Assembly: GCA_021234155.1 (NCBI GenBank)
Contig: JAJEKV010000004.1
Location: forward strand, 23,531,122 to 23,595,121
Reading direction: 5' to 3'
From: Isoetes taiwanensis
Lineage: Eukaryota > Streptophyta > Lycopodiopsida > Isoetales > Isoetaceae
Length of the DNA stretch: 64,000 bases
Below, in pieces: positions 40,732 to 52,599 of this stretch. Under the pieces are notes generated by a model. The model did no database searches. It was not told the DNA's origin and saw only the letters and a list, made by a program, of their open reading frames with translations. The stretch's first letter is position 1; every line of letters starts with the position of its first letter. The position numbers and the translations under genes are program-made.

Positions 40732-42398
40732 ATAAGGTTTTCTTCTCTCGCCTTTTAGTCTTATGTTCCCATCTCATGTGCAACTGTAGAATGTACATCT
40801 ATACATACGTTACGATGTTGTAAGTGAAGCTTAGGCGTTGGAGTTTTTCTGGTCTTTCCTTTAGTTCGATAGGTATCTTGTTTGTTATGAGCTAGGCTTT
40901 GTGAATTTTGTTATGCCAATATAAAAGCGAGTCAAAAGCGGGAAAAACATGCCGTCGAAAGTATTCCAAAATCCATGAGAAGCATGGGCAAAGGTGATTC
41001 TTAATCTATTGCATATGGATTCCATAGAGGGCGTTCTTCGTGCTACCATATGGATTCCATCGTGCAAGGAGGCAAAGATAACGGATCTAATGGAGATCAC
41101 AACATAGGTTGTAGTGCAAGGAGGCAAAGATAACCAAATCTGGTTAAATTCTTGCATTTTCCAATTTTGGCAGTCTTGGGATGCTATAGTTTTTGCTACG
41201 ATGGATGTTCACGGTGAGGAAACCTCAGTTTGTTCTATTGTGATAACCATTTCCCTCAAGGAGTATACATTACTATTAATTTTTATGTATCAACTCGCCC
41301 TTGCATTGCATGCACTCATACCTTCAATAATGAGGGGCTCTATAAAAATTGTTACTGCTTTGGGATGGGTTTTATCGGATCTTGAATGCATCATTTCCTA
41401 TGCTTTTAGATAACAGGGAGGCATTCAAAGTCTCGCGCATTTGTATGTATTCAAACATAAATTTGGGCAGCTATGCAAACAACATGACTTGCACTGAAAT
41501 GCTCAGAAATTACAAGTTGATCACATATTCAGCCCTGGTGCTCATGCATAGACTAATTATAACGTGATCATGGTCCAGGGTCTTTCAGAGAGTGTGCTTT
41601 ACAAATTAATTTTTTATTAGGCATTTGAGACAGTACTTACTCAAGTCTTTGTAGATCCAATCACAAGTGTCAGATCATAGTCTTTTACTGTGGAACAACT
41701 GACTTCTCGCTTCGTAATGTTATTTGCACAAGAATAATCTGGTTGTGAGAGAGCACCTGCACAATTGATCTTTACTTCAGACTGACACCTAATAGAGCAA
41801 AGAAGGATGCCTGCAAAGTCTTCAAGGATTCGCATGGCAGAATATAGTGAGGATCACGTCTTTAAGAATGCGCATGGCAAAATCTAGGGAGAATACCAGC
41901 TCCACAGAAATTTTATTTTTATAGTATTGTCGCCAGGAAATCAACTGTAACCTGGAGCTTTTAACAGTTTTAGAATTTTCAGAGGTGAGAATCTTACATC
42001 GCAATCTGTCCGGAATAGAGATTTAAAAATAATGGTATCTACAGTTTAACCTAATGGTGTCTTATGGGAATTGAGGATGTAGGATTCGGTTAAGGCTTAA
42101 GCACTAAGGTCTACCTAGGCAGATCTAACAATATGGTAAACATAAGTTGTATTTTGAGTGACTAATGTTTCTTTGTCAATGTAAAGAATGTAAATTTAAG
42201 ATCTACATCGTGGAAAAGTCGCTCGCATACCAAGTGGTGTATGCTTAAAGCTCTATTTGCTGAGCCAGTATGGCTTATGTTTTGCAATGGCTGGAAGATT
42301 GGATTGCTACAGTTTGCTTATGGGTCTATTTCATAGAGCATCTTGCCCATTTGCAAATTTGTTTCAAAGCAGATGCCTACACATGCTATTTCAAGTTG
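40732..42398. other. non-coding sequence, twin of 33349-35079
   Basis: No gene. 40740-41380 shows dense differences from copy 1 at CAG/CTG triplets, while 41390-42398 is almost identical to copy 1. Confidence 0.6.
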
Positions 42399-42620
42399 CA
42401 ATTGAAATAGTTTAGACTAGTGGGAAAGCATCATGCCAGGACGTCCTGAAAATTTTGAGACACTTGGTATTCGTTTTTGGTTTTTCAAATGTGCAATATC
42501 TCATGTTCTCTCTTTGATTTTATTGCAGGTCCTCTTGGCCAAGGTATTGCATATGTTGTTGGAGGAACATCTTGCAGCACGAAATAACAAGCCTAATGCG
42601 ACTATGGTTGATCATTACAC
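42399..42620 (+). pseudogene. transketolase gene fragment, copy 2
   Basis: Duplicate of 35080-35301 with the same lesions (PGRPENFETLG; GPLGQGIA; EEHLAARNNKPNATMVDHYT). The donor-like GTAAAC is ATAAAC here. The Helitron lies 41 bp downstream. Confidence 0.75.
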
Positions 42621-42661
42621 ATAAACACCTGGCTATATGCACTAATGATATTCAATTGATA

Positions 42662-44574
42662 CTAGTAATGGTACCCAGCGTTGCTGGGCGTAAGTTTTGG
42701 GCTGCAGCGAGAAAAGCCCTATACCTTTCCCTTTCTGTTTCCCTTTCCCTTTTGCTCTATCCCGTATTTCACTTTTTCTTAGTTTCTATACACTTTTCTT
42801 TTTCTTTTCAGTTTTTTCCCATTTTTTCGCATATGTTTCCTTGTTTCCCCACCCCTTTCCTTCCTTTCCCTCTTCCCTTTTTCCGATAACCTTTTTCCCT
42901 TTCCTTTTCCTCCTTTCCCCACCCTTTCTTTCTTCTCCGTTTTCCATGCCCTTCTCCCTTTCCCTTCACCTTTTTCCATGCCTTCTTTTTTCCCCACCCT
43001 TTTTCCATGCCTTCCCTTTTCCTCAATCTTTTAGTCTTTCGCTTTTTTCCATGCCTATTTTCTCTTATCTTTTCCTCCATTTCCCAGCCTTTCACTCTTC
43101 CTTTTTTTAGGTGCCCTTTTCTCCTCCGTTTTTCTTTTTCCCTCCCGTTTTCCATGCCCTTTTTACCTTCCCTTTTCCCATCTCCTCACCCTTTCTCCCT
43201 TCCCCTTTTCTATGTTCCCTTTTCCTATTTTCCACTTTTCTTTTTTCCCGTGCTCTCTCCCCCTTTTCCCCTTTTTCCTCTTTTTTTTTCCATTTCTCTT
43301 CTCTTATGCCCTTTTTCCCTTCCCTTTTTTTCCACCTCTTTCTTCTTTCCATTTTTCCTGTGCTTTCCTTTTCCTCCTTTTCCCACCCTTTCCCACTTCT
43401 CTTTTTCCCGTGCGATTTTTTCTTCTTTTCCCCCTTCCTTTTTCTTTTCTCTTTTCCTTTTCCCATATTTTCTTCCCCTTTTTCCTCAGCTCCCCCGCTT
43501 CCCTTCCCTTTTCCCTTTCCTAATGGATTTTTTTTTCTGTTTTCCTCCCTTCCCGATCCTTTCCTTGTGCCCTTTTTCCTTCCTTTCCTTTTCCTTTTCC
43601 TTTTCCTTTTCCCTTTTCCCATGCCTTTCCACATTTGTTTTCTTTTCTTATTTTCCTATACTTATTTTTCTCTTTTCCCCACCCTTTCTCTCTTCCCCCT
43701 TTTTTTTTCCTTTTCTTTTTTCTATTTCCCCGCCATTTTCCTCTTCCCTTTTTCTCATGCTCTTTCCCACTTCCCTTTTCTTGTTTCCCTTTTTCCCTTT
43801 TTGTCATTCTTTTTTTTCCAAGTTCCCTTTCCCCCTTTTCCCTTTCCTTTTTCTTTCTTCTCACTTTCCCTTATTTCTTCCCTTCTCCCCATCCTTTTCT
43901 TGTTATCCCTTTTCCCTTTCCTCTTCCTCATTTCCCAAATCTTTTACTCTTCCCCTTTTCTCGATGTGCCTTTTTCCTTCCATTTCCCTCTCTTTTTCTT
44001 TTTCCTTTTCCTTTTCCTTTTCCTCTTCCTTTTCCTATGCCATTTTTCCCTTCCTTTTTCCTCTTTCTTCAACGCTTCTCTTTTTCTCCCTTTTCCCATG
44101 CCTTTTTTTTTTCTTCCATTTTTGCATGCTTTTTTTCTCCTCTCTTTTCCCCTTTCTTCAATCTTTCCTTCTTCCTTTTTTTCCCGTGCCCTTTCCTCTT
44201 CCCTTTACCACTTTATCTCTTCCCTTTTCCCTCGTGCCCTTTCCCCAGGTACCTTTTCCCCCTCCCCTTTTCTTTCTTCTTTCCCTTTTCATTTTTTCAT
44301 GCCTTTTTCTCTTCTCTTATCCGCACCCTTTTCCCTTTGCTTTTCTTCCTTTTCCCGTGCCTTTTTGCCCTTCACATTCTCTCTTGTCTCTTCCCTTTTC
44401 CTTTCCCCCCTTTTCCCTTTACCCTTTCCCCTTAAGAGATCAAGGTACGACCAATCATGGTGGTGGTAAGTCGTGCAAAAAATCTCGGCCTTCGGATGCA
44501 CTTAGATGATCTCGACCATTCAAATTAGGGCTTGATCCAATCCAAGAATTACGGTATAACATTATAATATAAGA
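42662..44574 (-). mobile_element. non-autonomous Helitron filled with a homopyrimidine tract
   Basis: On the minus strand the element begins TCTTATATTATAATG (44574) and ends GGGTACCATTACTAG (42662), i.e. 5' TC and 3' CTAG. A hairpin CCCAGC-AAC-GCTGGG lies 12 nt inside the 3' end (42674-42688). It is inserted between A (42661) and T (44575) with no target duplication, and the empty site is present in tandem copy 1 near 35336. All Helitron criteria are met. No Rep/helicase is present. The body, 42720-44440, is almost pure C/T on the plus strand. Confidence 0.9.
42720..44440. repeat. 1.7-kb homopyrimidine/homopurine tract
   Basis: CCCTTTTCC-type imperfect units with few purine interruptions (mostly isolated ATGC). 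Long open frames of Phe/Ser/Pro/Leu or Lys/Glu/Arg/Gly on both strands follow from composition only. Confidence 0.95.
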
Positions 44575-44884
44575 TTCTCATTTTTCTTGAATAACAACAT
44601 TTAGTTGGTGTTGATTTTGGAAACGTCATCAGTATTTCTTAGTCGTGTGTTTGAAATGTGAGTAGATGTTAATTGCTATGTTGTGTATCCTTTCTCTCCA
44701 ATGTAACACTAATAGTTCCATGTTTAAAGAAATTTAACGTAAACCAACCTTTAAACCTAAAAATTTAAATAACTCATTCCGAGTATTGTTCAAGTAAACA
44801 ATCACATGGAATAATCACAAAAGATGAACAATCACATGTAAAGCCCACCAATGGTCGGCAATTTACTAGTCTATCTATAAGCAC
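44575..44884. other. non-coding sequence, twin of 35337-35640
   Basis: Continues from the Helitron insertion site and is nearly identical to copy 1. No gene. Confidence 0.6.
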
Positions 44885-46500
44885 ACTCTCTTCATACAAG
44901 TCCCAAAAAAAAAAAAAAAAAAAAAAACCATCTATCTGCCTACCTATCTACCTACCTTATAAAATTTGTGGCTTTCCTTATGGACCATTTTACTTGAAGC
45001 AAGCATGGACCAACATTATCTGAAAACGCTACCCCCTCTTCCATAGAAATAATATAATCTTTGTGCTCTTCATAGCAGTTGGAGTTGTCATGTTTGTCTG
45101 CAGACTTGTATTTGTGCGCCAAAAGTTCCAAGTTTGTATTGGCATTGTTATCACCATACCCATACTAACCTCTTTATCATCAATAGGTTCGTTGGCTTTA
45201 TTTCTCTGAATTCTTCCAAATCTTTAACAGTGCTCTGCAGATCTTGCTCATTGCTACCAATAACTCCCAACTTTAGACTAGTTACAACTTATAATATCTC
45301 GATTATTAAGTCTATCTTGGGTGCCCTATATTGTGGAGGACTGTAAATCTTTCTAGAAACTATGGTTGAATTTGAGTTTGATAGTTCTACAAGGGACACA
45401 AAGCATGATCTTAGAAGTTTATTGGTACCATGTATCTTACTGATGGCAAAGGAGTCGCAAACCAACATCATTGTGTACTAGGAAATCGTAGAGTAAGCTT
45501 TCACCCCCTTTTGCCTTTTTGATCCAAAATGGCAATTTCCAACTCGCTGCATCTTATTGCACCGCAAAAAAGTAAGTATAATTAAACAGTGAAAAACAAG
45601 AACAAAGGCTTTCCTTAAGATGAGGCTGAATGTAAATACCCGGGCATCTAGCTCCAGAAGGGTCTTCATTGAATGCATCCCCAAGAGACTGAAGTGATGT
45701 TAGCCTGTTGTAGAAATGTTGATGCTCCTTATAATCGAAAGATCTGTAAGCTCACTGCTGGGGAGCCTTACTAGCTTTATAATGTCAGATCTTTAGGAGA
45801 CCAATCTGACTTAGGAGCAATTGCAACTTGTTAAATCAGACTCCTCAAGACACCTCAGAGTTAGACACCCAATTTCAAGTGGTGGAGATCTGTTGAACAT
45901 TATGCAATGAACATCAAGTTGAATGGGCCATATAAGCACTAATAAATATGTATCATTACCATCTCAAGCACAATCTTGCAACAAATCTTATACTTCAGTC
46001 AACGCAAGCCTGCTAACCAGATCAATCATCAATGATTATAAATATTTCACTAAATGGAAAAAAAGGAATGGCCGAGGTTGAAAATAGCAAGGTCAATTGT
46101 CTAATTTCCTGAACTTTCCCAACCCTTGACCAATGTATATCAGAAGATTAACCCAAGATATCGAGGGGGAATTGAAGGTATGACCAAAGAGCATACTTGG
46201 CAAACATAGGGTTGATAGCTTCTTTTCCAGGGATTTTTGAATTTTCTAAGGGTACATGCATAAATTAACATATCTAATACTCAGAATTTAATTTATGCGT
46301 GACACAGGCTAGAATTGCATCAAACCTTATATAAGGCTGCCAAAAATACAAATCAAATCTATTCACAGGCATATAGAAATATTGTTGAGCAACCTTTTGT
46401 AAAGAACATGCGTAGTATGATCTCAAAGCACAAAAAGTGTATACGTCAACATACTGGGGAAGTGTACCAATTAAGAATGTAGCATGCGGGAGACATGAAA
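44885..46500 (+). repeat. dispersed repeat D, copy 2
   Basis: Twin of 35640-37262, with a poly(A) run of about 22 at 44905-44927. Confidence 0.85.
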
Positions 46501-47645
46501 ACAAAAATGACGTTACAAATATATGGTTAGATTTAGGATTTTGTATGTACTTTATTGGGGAGAAAAGAAACCGAATACATGTGCCTATGAGCAAAAAGGG
46601 TGTATAAAAAATAGCAATGGATGTGGCTTGACCCAATATTGGGAAATTTTAATTATTTTGAAGATGCTCCATTATCCTCTCCTAATCTTATTAGCTTTGA
46701 TTCGGAGGTGAACATCCCATTCACACTTGCTAAACTTTAGACTACATTTGGGTCATATGTTGGATGTAAAATTTTGAAAGTTTGGATGTTTTCTTCTTTT
46801 CTTCTTCTGTGTGGTCAAGAACACTTTGTACTTTGCTAATTTTAGACATTTGGCCAAATTTTTGGATAACGCGGGCTTCTATCAGAATAAAGTTAGATCT
46901 TGATTTGTTTCCCTCCATATATGCAACTTCATGGTTTGGAGTGGAGTTCCAACTTTATTGTTGCAAGTTGTCAGTAGTGTTGCTCAGCTAAACAGAGAAT
47001 ATGATAATACCAAACTGTGGAAATCTTACTACTAGCATTCAACTCAGTTTACTATGGTAGACAAGGAATAGGCAATTTGATATGATGAGTATAGAATGAA
47101 ATGCAAACGACTTCAGCCCACGAAAACATCAATGGTGCAAAATAGACCAATGGCTAGTGCCACAGAAAAGAGAAATATGCAAAACCATAGAAGTTATAAA
47201 AGTTCCCGCTATGGACTACCGGAATGAATGCTCTGTTTCTGCTAAGTTAATCCCTCCACCCGGCCACCTGGCTTCGGCCCAAGCAGATGCTTCACCGCAC
47301 TACCAGATTGGCTTCCGAACACAAATCGGGACTAGAAATCGGGGCTCAAATCAGCCCCTAACGAATCTGGCCGAGAAGCACAGCTCCAAGTTCTTGACTC
47401 GCGTAAATTAATCTTCCTGCCATAATCGTAGGCCGCAATCAATCCTGTTCATAGGAATCGGATGTGGGAGATAAAAACCCTGCAAATCGCCTCAAGAAGC
47501 CGAAGGAAGAAAGAGAGGATTAGGCCACATCCAAGAACCGGCTATGGCAGCATCCAAATGTGCTATTGTCTACGCCGAAACCACTGCCTCGAAGCCAGCC
47601 TCGCTGGGCGCGCTTAGCTCCTGTTCATCCCTCTTCACACAATAG
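46501..47645. other. non-coding remainder of tandem copy 2, first part
   Basis: Twin of 37263-38410. No gene recognised. The 33-codon Ser/Ala-rich frame recurs near 47544. Confidence 0.5.
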
Positions 47646-47856
47646 ATAGATAGATAGATAGTATTTTAACGTCACGCCACTAGGCAGCATCCAACTGGAC
47701 ATGTGACCACACACCACACTACATTGCTTGGTTGGGCCCTGCCCCCAACCACTTTACATTGCGTCTGTGGGTTTTGACACCCAACAGTTCAGAGTGCGAT
47801 TCTGGGCGGTCTCGAACTCGAGACCTATAGTTGCTAGACCTATGTGTTACCACTAG
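47646..47856 (-). mobile_element. tRNA-derived SINE, present only in tandem copy 2
   Basis: Absent from the matching site near 38410 (CACACAATAGAACAG). On the minus strand it starts near CTAGTGGTAACACATAGG (A-box-like), has GAGTTCGAGACC (B box) about 30 nt on, and ends in a (CTAT)n tail, as SINEs with simple-repeat tails do. The target duplication is short (TAG) or hidden in the tetranucleotide tail. No coding capacity. Confidence 0.72.
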
Positions 47857-49250
47857 AACAGAAGCACAGGGCCACCGGAGTTCTGCAAATAGACAGGAGC
47901 GTGCATTCTTATCTACGCCCTAAAAAAATGGCGCCTGAAATTGCAACTAGAAACATGACCACTAATGTTCCGCACAGAACATCTAAATGGCAAGAAGCTC
48001 CTCAAAGCCCCTAAAATATACGGTTTCCCATACTATACACAGGCAAAATCTTACTCCACACCATTGCATTCCAAATACGAAACAAAAAACGGGGAAGTTT
48101 ATTTATTTATATGTTTTTTCCAAGTATTATGGGTTTTCTATTGAACGTTGATTGGGAGCCATTGATTGGCAGCATATTCCTACTATTGTGCCACATCCAT
48201 GGCTATTAACATTTTGCTAAAAAATCACCATGCCACTCCCTATGGTGTCAATTGAAAATAGCATCCGCATAATAAAGCATAGCATTAACAATTTCTACAA
48301 AACCATGGTGTCTCTGCAAAACCATGGTCTCTCTGCAAAACCAGACTGATTGTGCTAAATCAAACTCCCTCACAACAGAGATGGCTGTTTACACCAGGGC
48401 TGGAGGATTCGAACCTCCAGGCCATCTCGGCCTCACCAGAACCCTCCGTCTTACAAGCAACCAGCAGCAAGCATCTGTCGGCTGTGATGAGGATGCGGCT
48501 GCTGTAGAAATCGAACACTCAGAATTGTCCTTGCCCTTGGTCGGATCAGAACCCGAGCTCCAGACTTATCCATGATCAGAACACGACTTCAGGATATATG
48601 CCGGAGATGCTTGTATGGCTGCAGCCACCAGAACAGAAGCTAGAAGAAAGGAGAGTCATGCCCAAGAAGAAATTATTAGATACGCTGGCTACTATAGGTA
48701 GGATCTTGGGCATCAAACACTGAAGTAGAGAGAAATCAGCAGAAGAATATCTGGAGACAATATAATAACTAGAAAAAACATAACTAGCAAAAGAAAGGAA
48801 ACCCCATCTGTAAAACATCCGGAAGATCCATTCCAAAGCCAGACTACGAATTGCATCCGAATTGAATGTCCACCACTTTCATAATCCTGCATCGGAACAA
48901 AACGTCCACTGGCTTCATCTAAAAAAATAGGAAATCCGCCGAAGAGTGGAAGAGAAAGGGAAATAAATAGAAGCCCTTACCCAACAACAACCGGCAGCCT
49001 GAACACAGACACAAAGAATGAAGCCCAAGCCGTCGGCCATGCTCTCCCCTGCCCTGCACTCTCCGCAAAATAACGAGCATAAAATAGAAAGGAGCATGTC
49101 CTTTTATCCGCACAGCATAAACACTCTTTCTATTCCAAAATGGCAAAAAATCATAAGAACACATCAAAATAGCACCATGACCACTAAACGCAATTAAGCT
49201 GCTCAAACATCGCAAAATATACTCTTTTTCATACAATACGACACCAAAAT
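47857..49250. other. non-coding remainder of tandem copy 2, last part
   Basis: Twin of 38411-39803. No gene. GGAGGATTCGAACCTCC near 48405 reads as a tRNA T arm on the minus strand, but no full tRNA can be folded around it. Confidence 0.45.
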
Positions 49251-50677
49251 CATAGTCCCAACCACTGATTCCCAAATACGAAACAAAAATCGCAGAAGTT
49301 TATTTGTGACACTTTGGAAACCCTTCTTACTAGAATAAGTATAGTATAGAATAAATTGCAGTGGTGCATAGATAGTAATGTTTCGTTTCTTTTTCAAAGA
49401 TCTTGAAACCTATGAGTGTATTGCAATGCATCTTTTCCAAATTTTGGAATAGAGACATGGGAGCATGTTGGAAAGTGATGAAGCAACCGCATTAGGTAGA
49501 ACAGGCGTGCTAATGACTAAATTTGTTATTCTTATTTCCAATCATATCTGCATGAAATTAACATGATTAATGTTAGGGTGTGAGAGCATTGGTTCAGGAA
49601 TATCCTTGCCTTGGATCTACATCCTTTGCATTGGCTCTATATCCGCAACATAGAAGGTAGATGGACTGATCCATTTTCTGTGCCAAACATTTGTAGATTG
49701 GATGAAATTGCCACTATAACAAGACCATTTGAAGTGACAAGACATGAAAGCTTGGGATTGATATTGTTTGCCTTTGTGAACCTGATTTAAATGAAAATCC
49801 GAGCCTTGTTGTCAAATTTATGAGTATTTTCTATCGATCTTGTGACAGAAGTTATTCTCCACGTATTATTTGACCTTTGCACATCACTTTGAAGAAAAAA
49901 GAAGTTGAGGCATTGCATTTAGACACCTTGAACACAAGCATGTTATGATGATAATACTTGCTTGATCAATTGATATAGATCTGAGCCAGCACAATAGGGC
50001 CATTGAGCTGTAAGTCTAGCTCCACATCTGTATATTGCTCAAATAGCATTCACCAATTTATTGGCAAGTCATGGTAGGTATAGATATTGCATGAAAAAAA
50101 CAAAAAAGTGCATTGAAAACTCCAGCAGACCCAGTATTCTCTGCTGCTCATATTTTGTGACAGTCATCATCCAAAAAATCAAAATCCCAAAAGAGTAGAC
50201 CTCTTTTTGCAAAGAGCACTTGGGAATGTGCAGACATCTTAGAGGAAGACTAAAGCATCAGATCTCAAAAAAGAGATCACCTGCATCGAGTTTGAAAATC
50301 TCACTCTCTGCCAGGGATATTGACCAAAAATTGACCTGGTCAGGTGTGATTATTTGGCAAATCTATCCTCATCAAAATCCTTCTGACTTTTGTCCCAAGG
50401 TACTCCAAGGTCTTCTGCAGCTTTAGAAACAAGAATCATGATCAAAATCCCTTTGGTTTGCATTGGATACACATTCTTGCAAGGCAGACTTTTTTCCCTT
50501 CAGGGAAAGCTGTTTTATTTTAAGCAATTGTTTGAGCATTCCTCTTGGATTTTTCTCACTCAGAGTGGTTGCCTCAAGCAACCTCGAGGTTCTAAACCAC
50601 TGGGGTTGAAGGATTTTCCAGGAACACCTTCAACATTTTGGAGGTTCTACCGAAATCTTTTCCTGGAGTTTGAATTC
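49251..50677. other. non-coding sequence upstream of the Tat-like element
   Basis: No gene found. A 5' LTR and primer site of the following gypsy element would be expected here, but I cannot define LTR ends because no second LTR copy of that element is in view. Confidence 0.5.
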
Positions 50678-51669
50678 ATGGCTCCTAGGAGAACTCATGA
50701 AACATCTGAGCAGCAGCACCTACTGTGACTATACAAGCAAACTCAGGTATGCCTTGTCATTACTTTGAGTTGAATATGCCAATTCCTGTTCCTACTTTTG
50801 ATCCAAGCATGAATGCTAACAATTTTCTAAAGACTTTTGAGGAGTATTACCAAGAATATGGACATAAGAAAGGTTGCAAATTCTCTGAGTTTAAAAAATG
50901 TTTCAAGAATGATGAGGTTAGAGCTTGGCTTGAGTATGCTATGAGTTTATGAGCTAACTCTTGGGATGAATTGGTCAAGAAACTCTTGGCATCATGATTT
51001 GATTTTTGAACTGCAAATCTTTCATATAAAGCATGGTGAGAGTGTTCACCAATATGTAGAAAGGTTCAATCTTTATCTTGTTAAGTGTCAGATTAATCAA
51101 GTTCCTAACCATACTTTGCATCTAGTGGCATCTTTTATCAGAGGTTTAAGCAGTAGACCAAGAATACACAGGAAGATGCTCAAGATCCAAAAACAAGAAG
51201 GCTTTGACACAATACATAAGGCTTTCACTAAAGCTATTGAAATTGCATATATGATTTCTTACTCACCAGATGATATGCACTGACCTCATGATCCTTTTCT
51301 TCCAGATTATGAACAAGAATACATGGGATCAGGACCTGCACCAGTTTATGATATTCAAAAGGAAAAGAAAAAAACAAAGATGGAGGATGCTGAGGGTCCT
51401 GCAGCAGATGTGAGAGCTAAGATTACCAAAGTGTCAGAGGCCTTAGTTGAGGTGATCAAGCAACTTCAAGAGATGAAGAACTCCAAATTTGAGAAGAAGA
51501 TTTATCCACCTTGTGCTCACTGTTCAAGAAATTCTCATTCCTCTGATTATTGCTGGTATAGGCCTTGTACAAAATGTGGTAAAAGGGGGCATTTTGGTAA
51601 GGAATGCCATATGTGTGCCTTTTGCAAAGATGTGGGACATTATGAAGATAGGTGTAGTGTGAAATAATA
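50678..51669 (+). pseudogene. Tat-like Ty3/gypsy gag with three CCHC knuckles
   Basis: The probable start MAPRRTHETSEQQ (50678) is followed by a stop. Then come NNFLKTFEEYYQEYGHKKG, NDEVRAWLEYAMSL, a TGA, a shift, HGESVHQYVERFNLYLVKCQ and FIRGLSSRPRIHRKM, which fit the retrotransposon gag domain. 51323-51667 encodes a basic tail with CAHCSRNSHSSDYC, CTKCGKRGHFGKEC and CAFCKDVGHYEDRC, three C-x2-C-x4-H-x4-C knuckles in a row. Most gypsy gags have one or two. Gag binds and packages element RNA. At least three frame breaks make this copy inactive. Confidence 0.87.
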
Positions 51670-52052
51670 TTTTGCTAGGCATGAAAAATATAAGCCTAAT
51701 GAGCAAAATGCTTCCATCAGATTTGTGCAGGAAATTGAAGAATAGGAGGAGATTATGGCTGTGCACACTAGAGGAATGAACAATGCAAAGGAAAAGGAGC
51801 CAGCACGAGCTAATGAGGAAGTCAATATTATAAAGCACAAGGAAGTTGATCAAAATATGGTTGTACCTCCTCCCCCTGTTCAGAATATTTGAAAAAAGAT
51901 AAAGATAGTGAGGATTTTGAGTATCTACTCAAAAATTCTAAAATTAGTGTTGACCTGCTAACTCTGCTCAAAATAGCTCCATCCTACAGGAAAAAGGTGC
52001 TCAATCTGACCAAAGAAGATGAGTTTGCTCTAACTAATCATATTGAGAGCAC

Positions 52053-52480
52053 ATGCTTACTCAGGAGGATTATAACTTAGGGGCTTTCACTTGTGTTGCC
52101 AGAATGGGCAAGAAAATCTTGACCAAGGTCCTATTGGATGGGGGATCACCTCTGAATGTTATGCCTCATCATGTCATGAGATTGTGTGGCCTTAAGATAG
52201 ATAAGAAGGCTCCAATGGTCTTAAAATCTTTCTCAAACACAAAGATTAGCCCCTGTAGGGAATAGTCAGCAATGTACCAATTTGATGTTGAAGGCATAAT
52301 TGTTGCAGCTAACTTTGTTGTGGTTGCTTTTGAAGGGATTGAAGAGAAATCAAACATTTATGATTTGCTTTTGGGAAGGAAATGGCTTTCTACAGTTGAT
52401 GCCAGACCTGTTTGGTCAAAATGGAAATGCACTATTTCTAATGGTAAGAGAAAGGTAACATTATACAACAAAGTGGGTGA
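52053..52480 (+). pseudogene. Tat-like element protease
   Basis: KVLLDGGSPLNVMPHHVM (about 52129) matches the plant gypsy protease pattern in which D-S/T-G is replaced by D-G/N-G-S. The C-terminal IYDLLLGRKWL is near 52360. An in-frame TAG at 52263-52265 interrupts it. The upstream linker 51889-52080 is in another frame. Confidence 0.8.
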
Positions 52481-52599
52481 ATTTGAGGCCTTAAATTTCA
52501 TAGAAGAAGAAATGCTGTTGTCAAACCCATGTGGGGAGTTTGAACTAAGTACAAGTGATCAAATACCCAACTTGGAGCACCCCATTCAGCTAGCATTGC

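Larger units (their letters stand above)
39810..49250. repeat. 7.3-kb tandem duplication, copy 2 (enlarged by Helitron and SINE)
   Basis: Length 9441 bp against 7306 bp for copy 1. The Helitron (1913 bp) plus the SINE (about 211 bp) account for all but about 11 bp of the difference. Synteny is perfect. Confidence 0.92.

Noticed and set aside
40885-41157. 90-codon minus ORF in tandem copy 2
   Set aside because: Open only in copy 2 owing to local differences; broken in copy 1; no homology recognised.
42697-44509. Very long open frames (up to 500 codons, Phe/Ser/Pro/Leu-rich plus strand; Lys/Glu/Arg/Gly-rich minus strand)
   Set aside because: They exist only because the homopyrimidine tract contains almost no stop codons; there is no domain and all three frames are open.
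48390-48440. tRNA gene on the minus strand
   Set aside because: Only a T-arm-like GGAGGTTCGAATCCTCC is seen; no acceptor or D arm can be placed.
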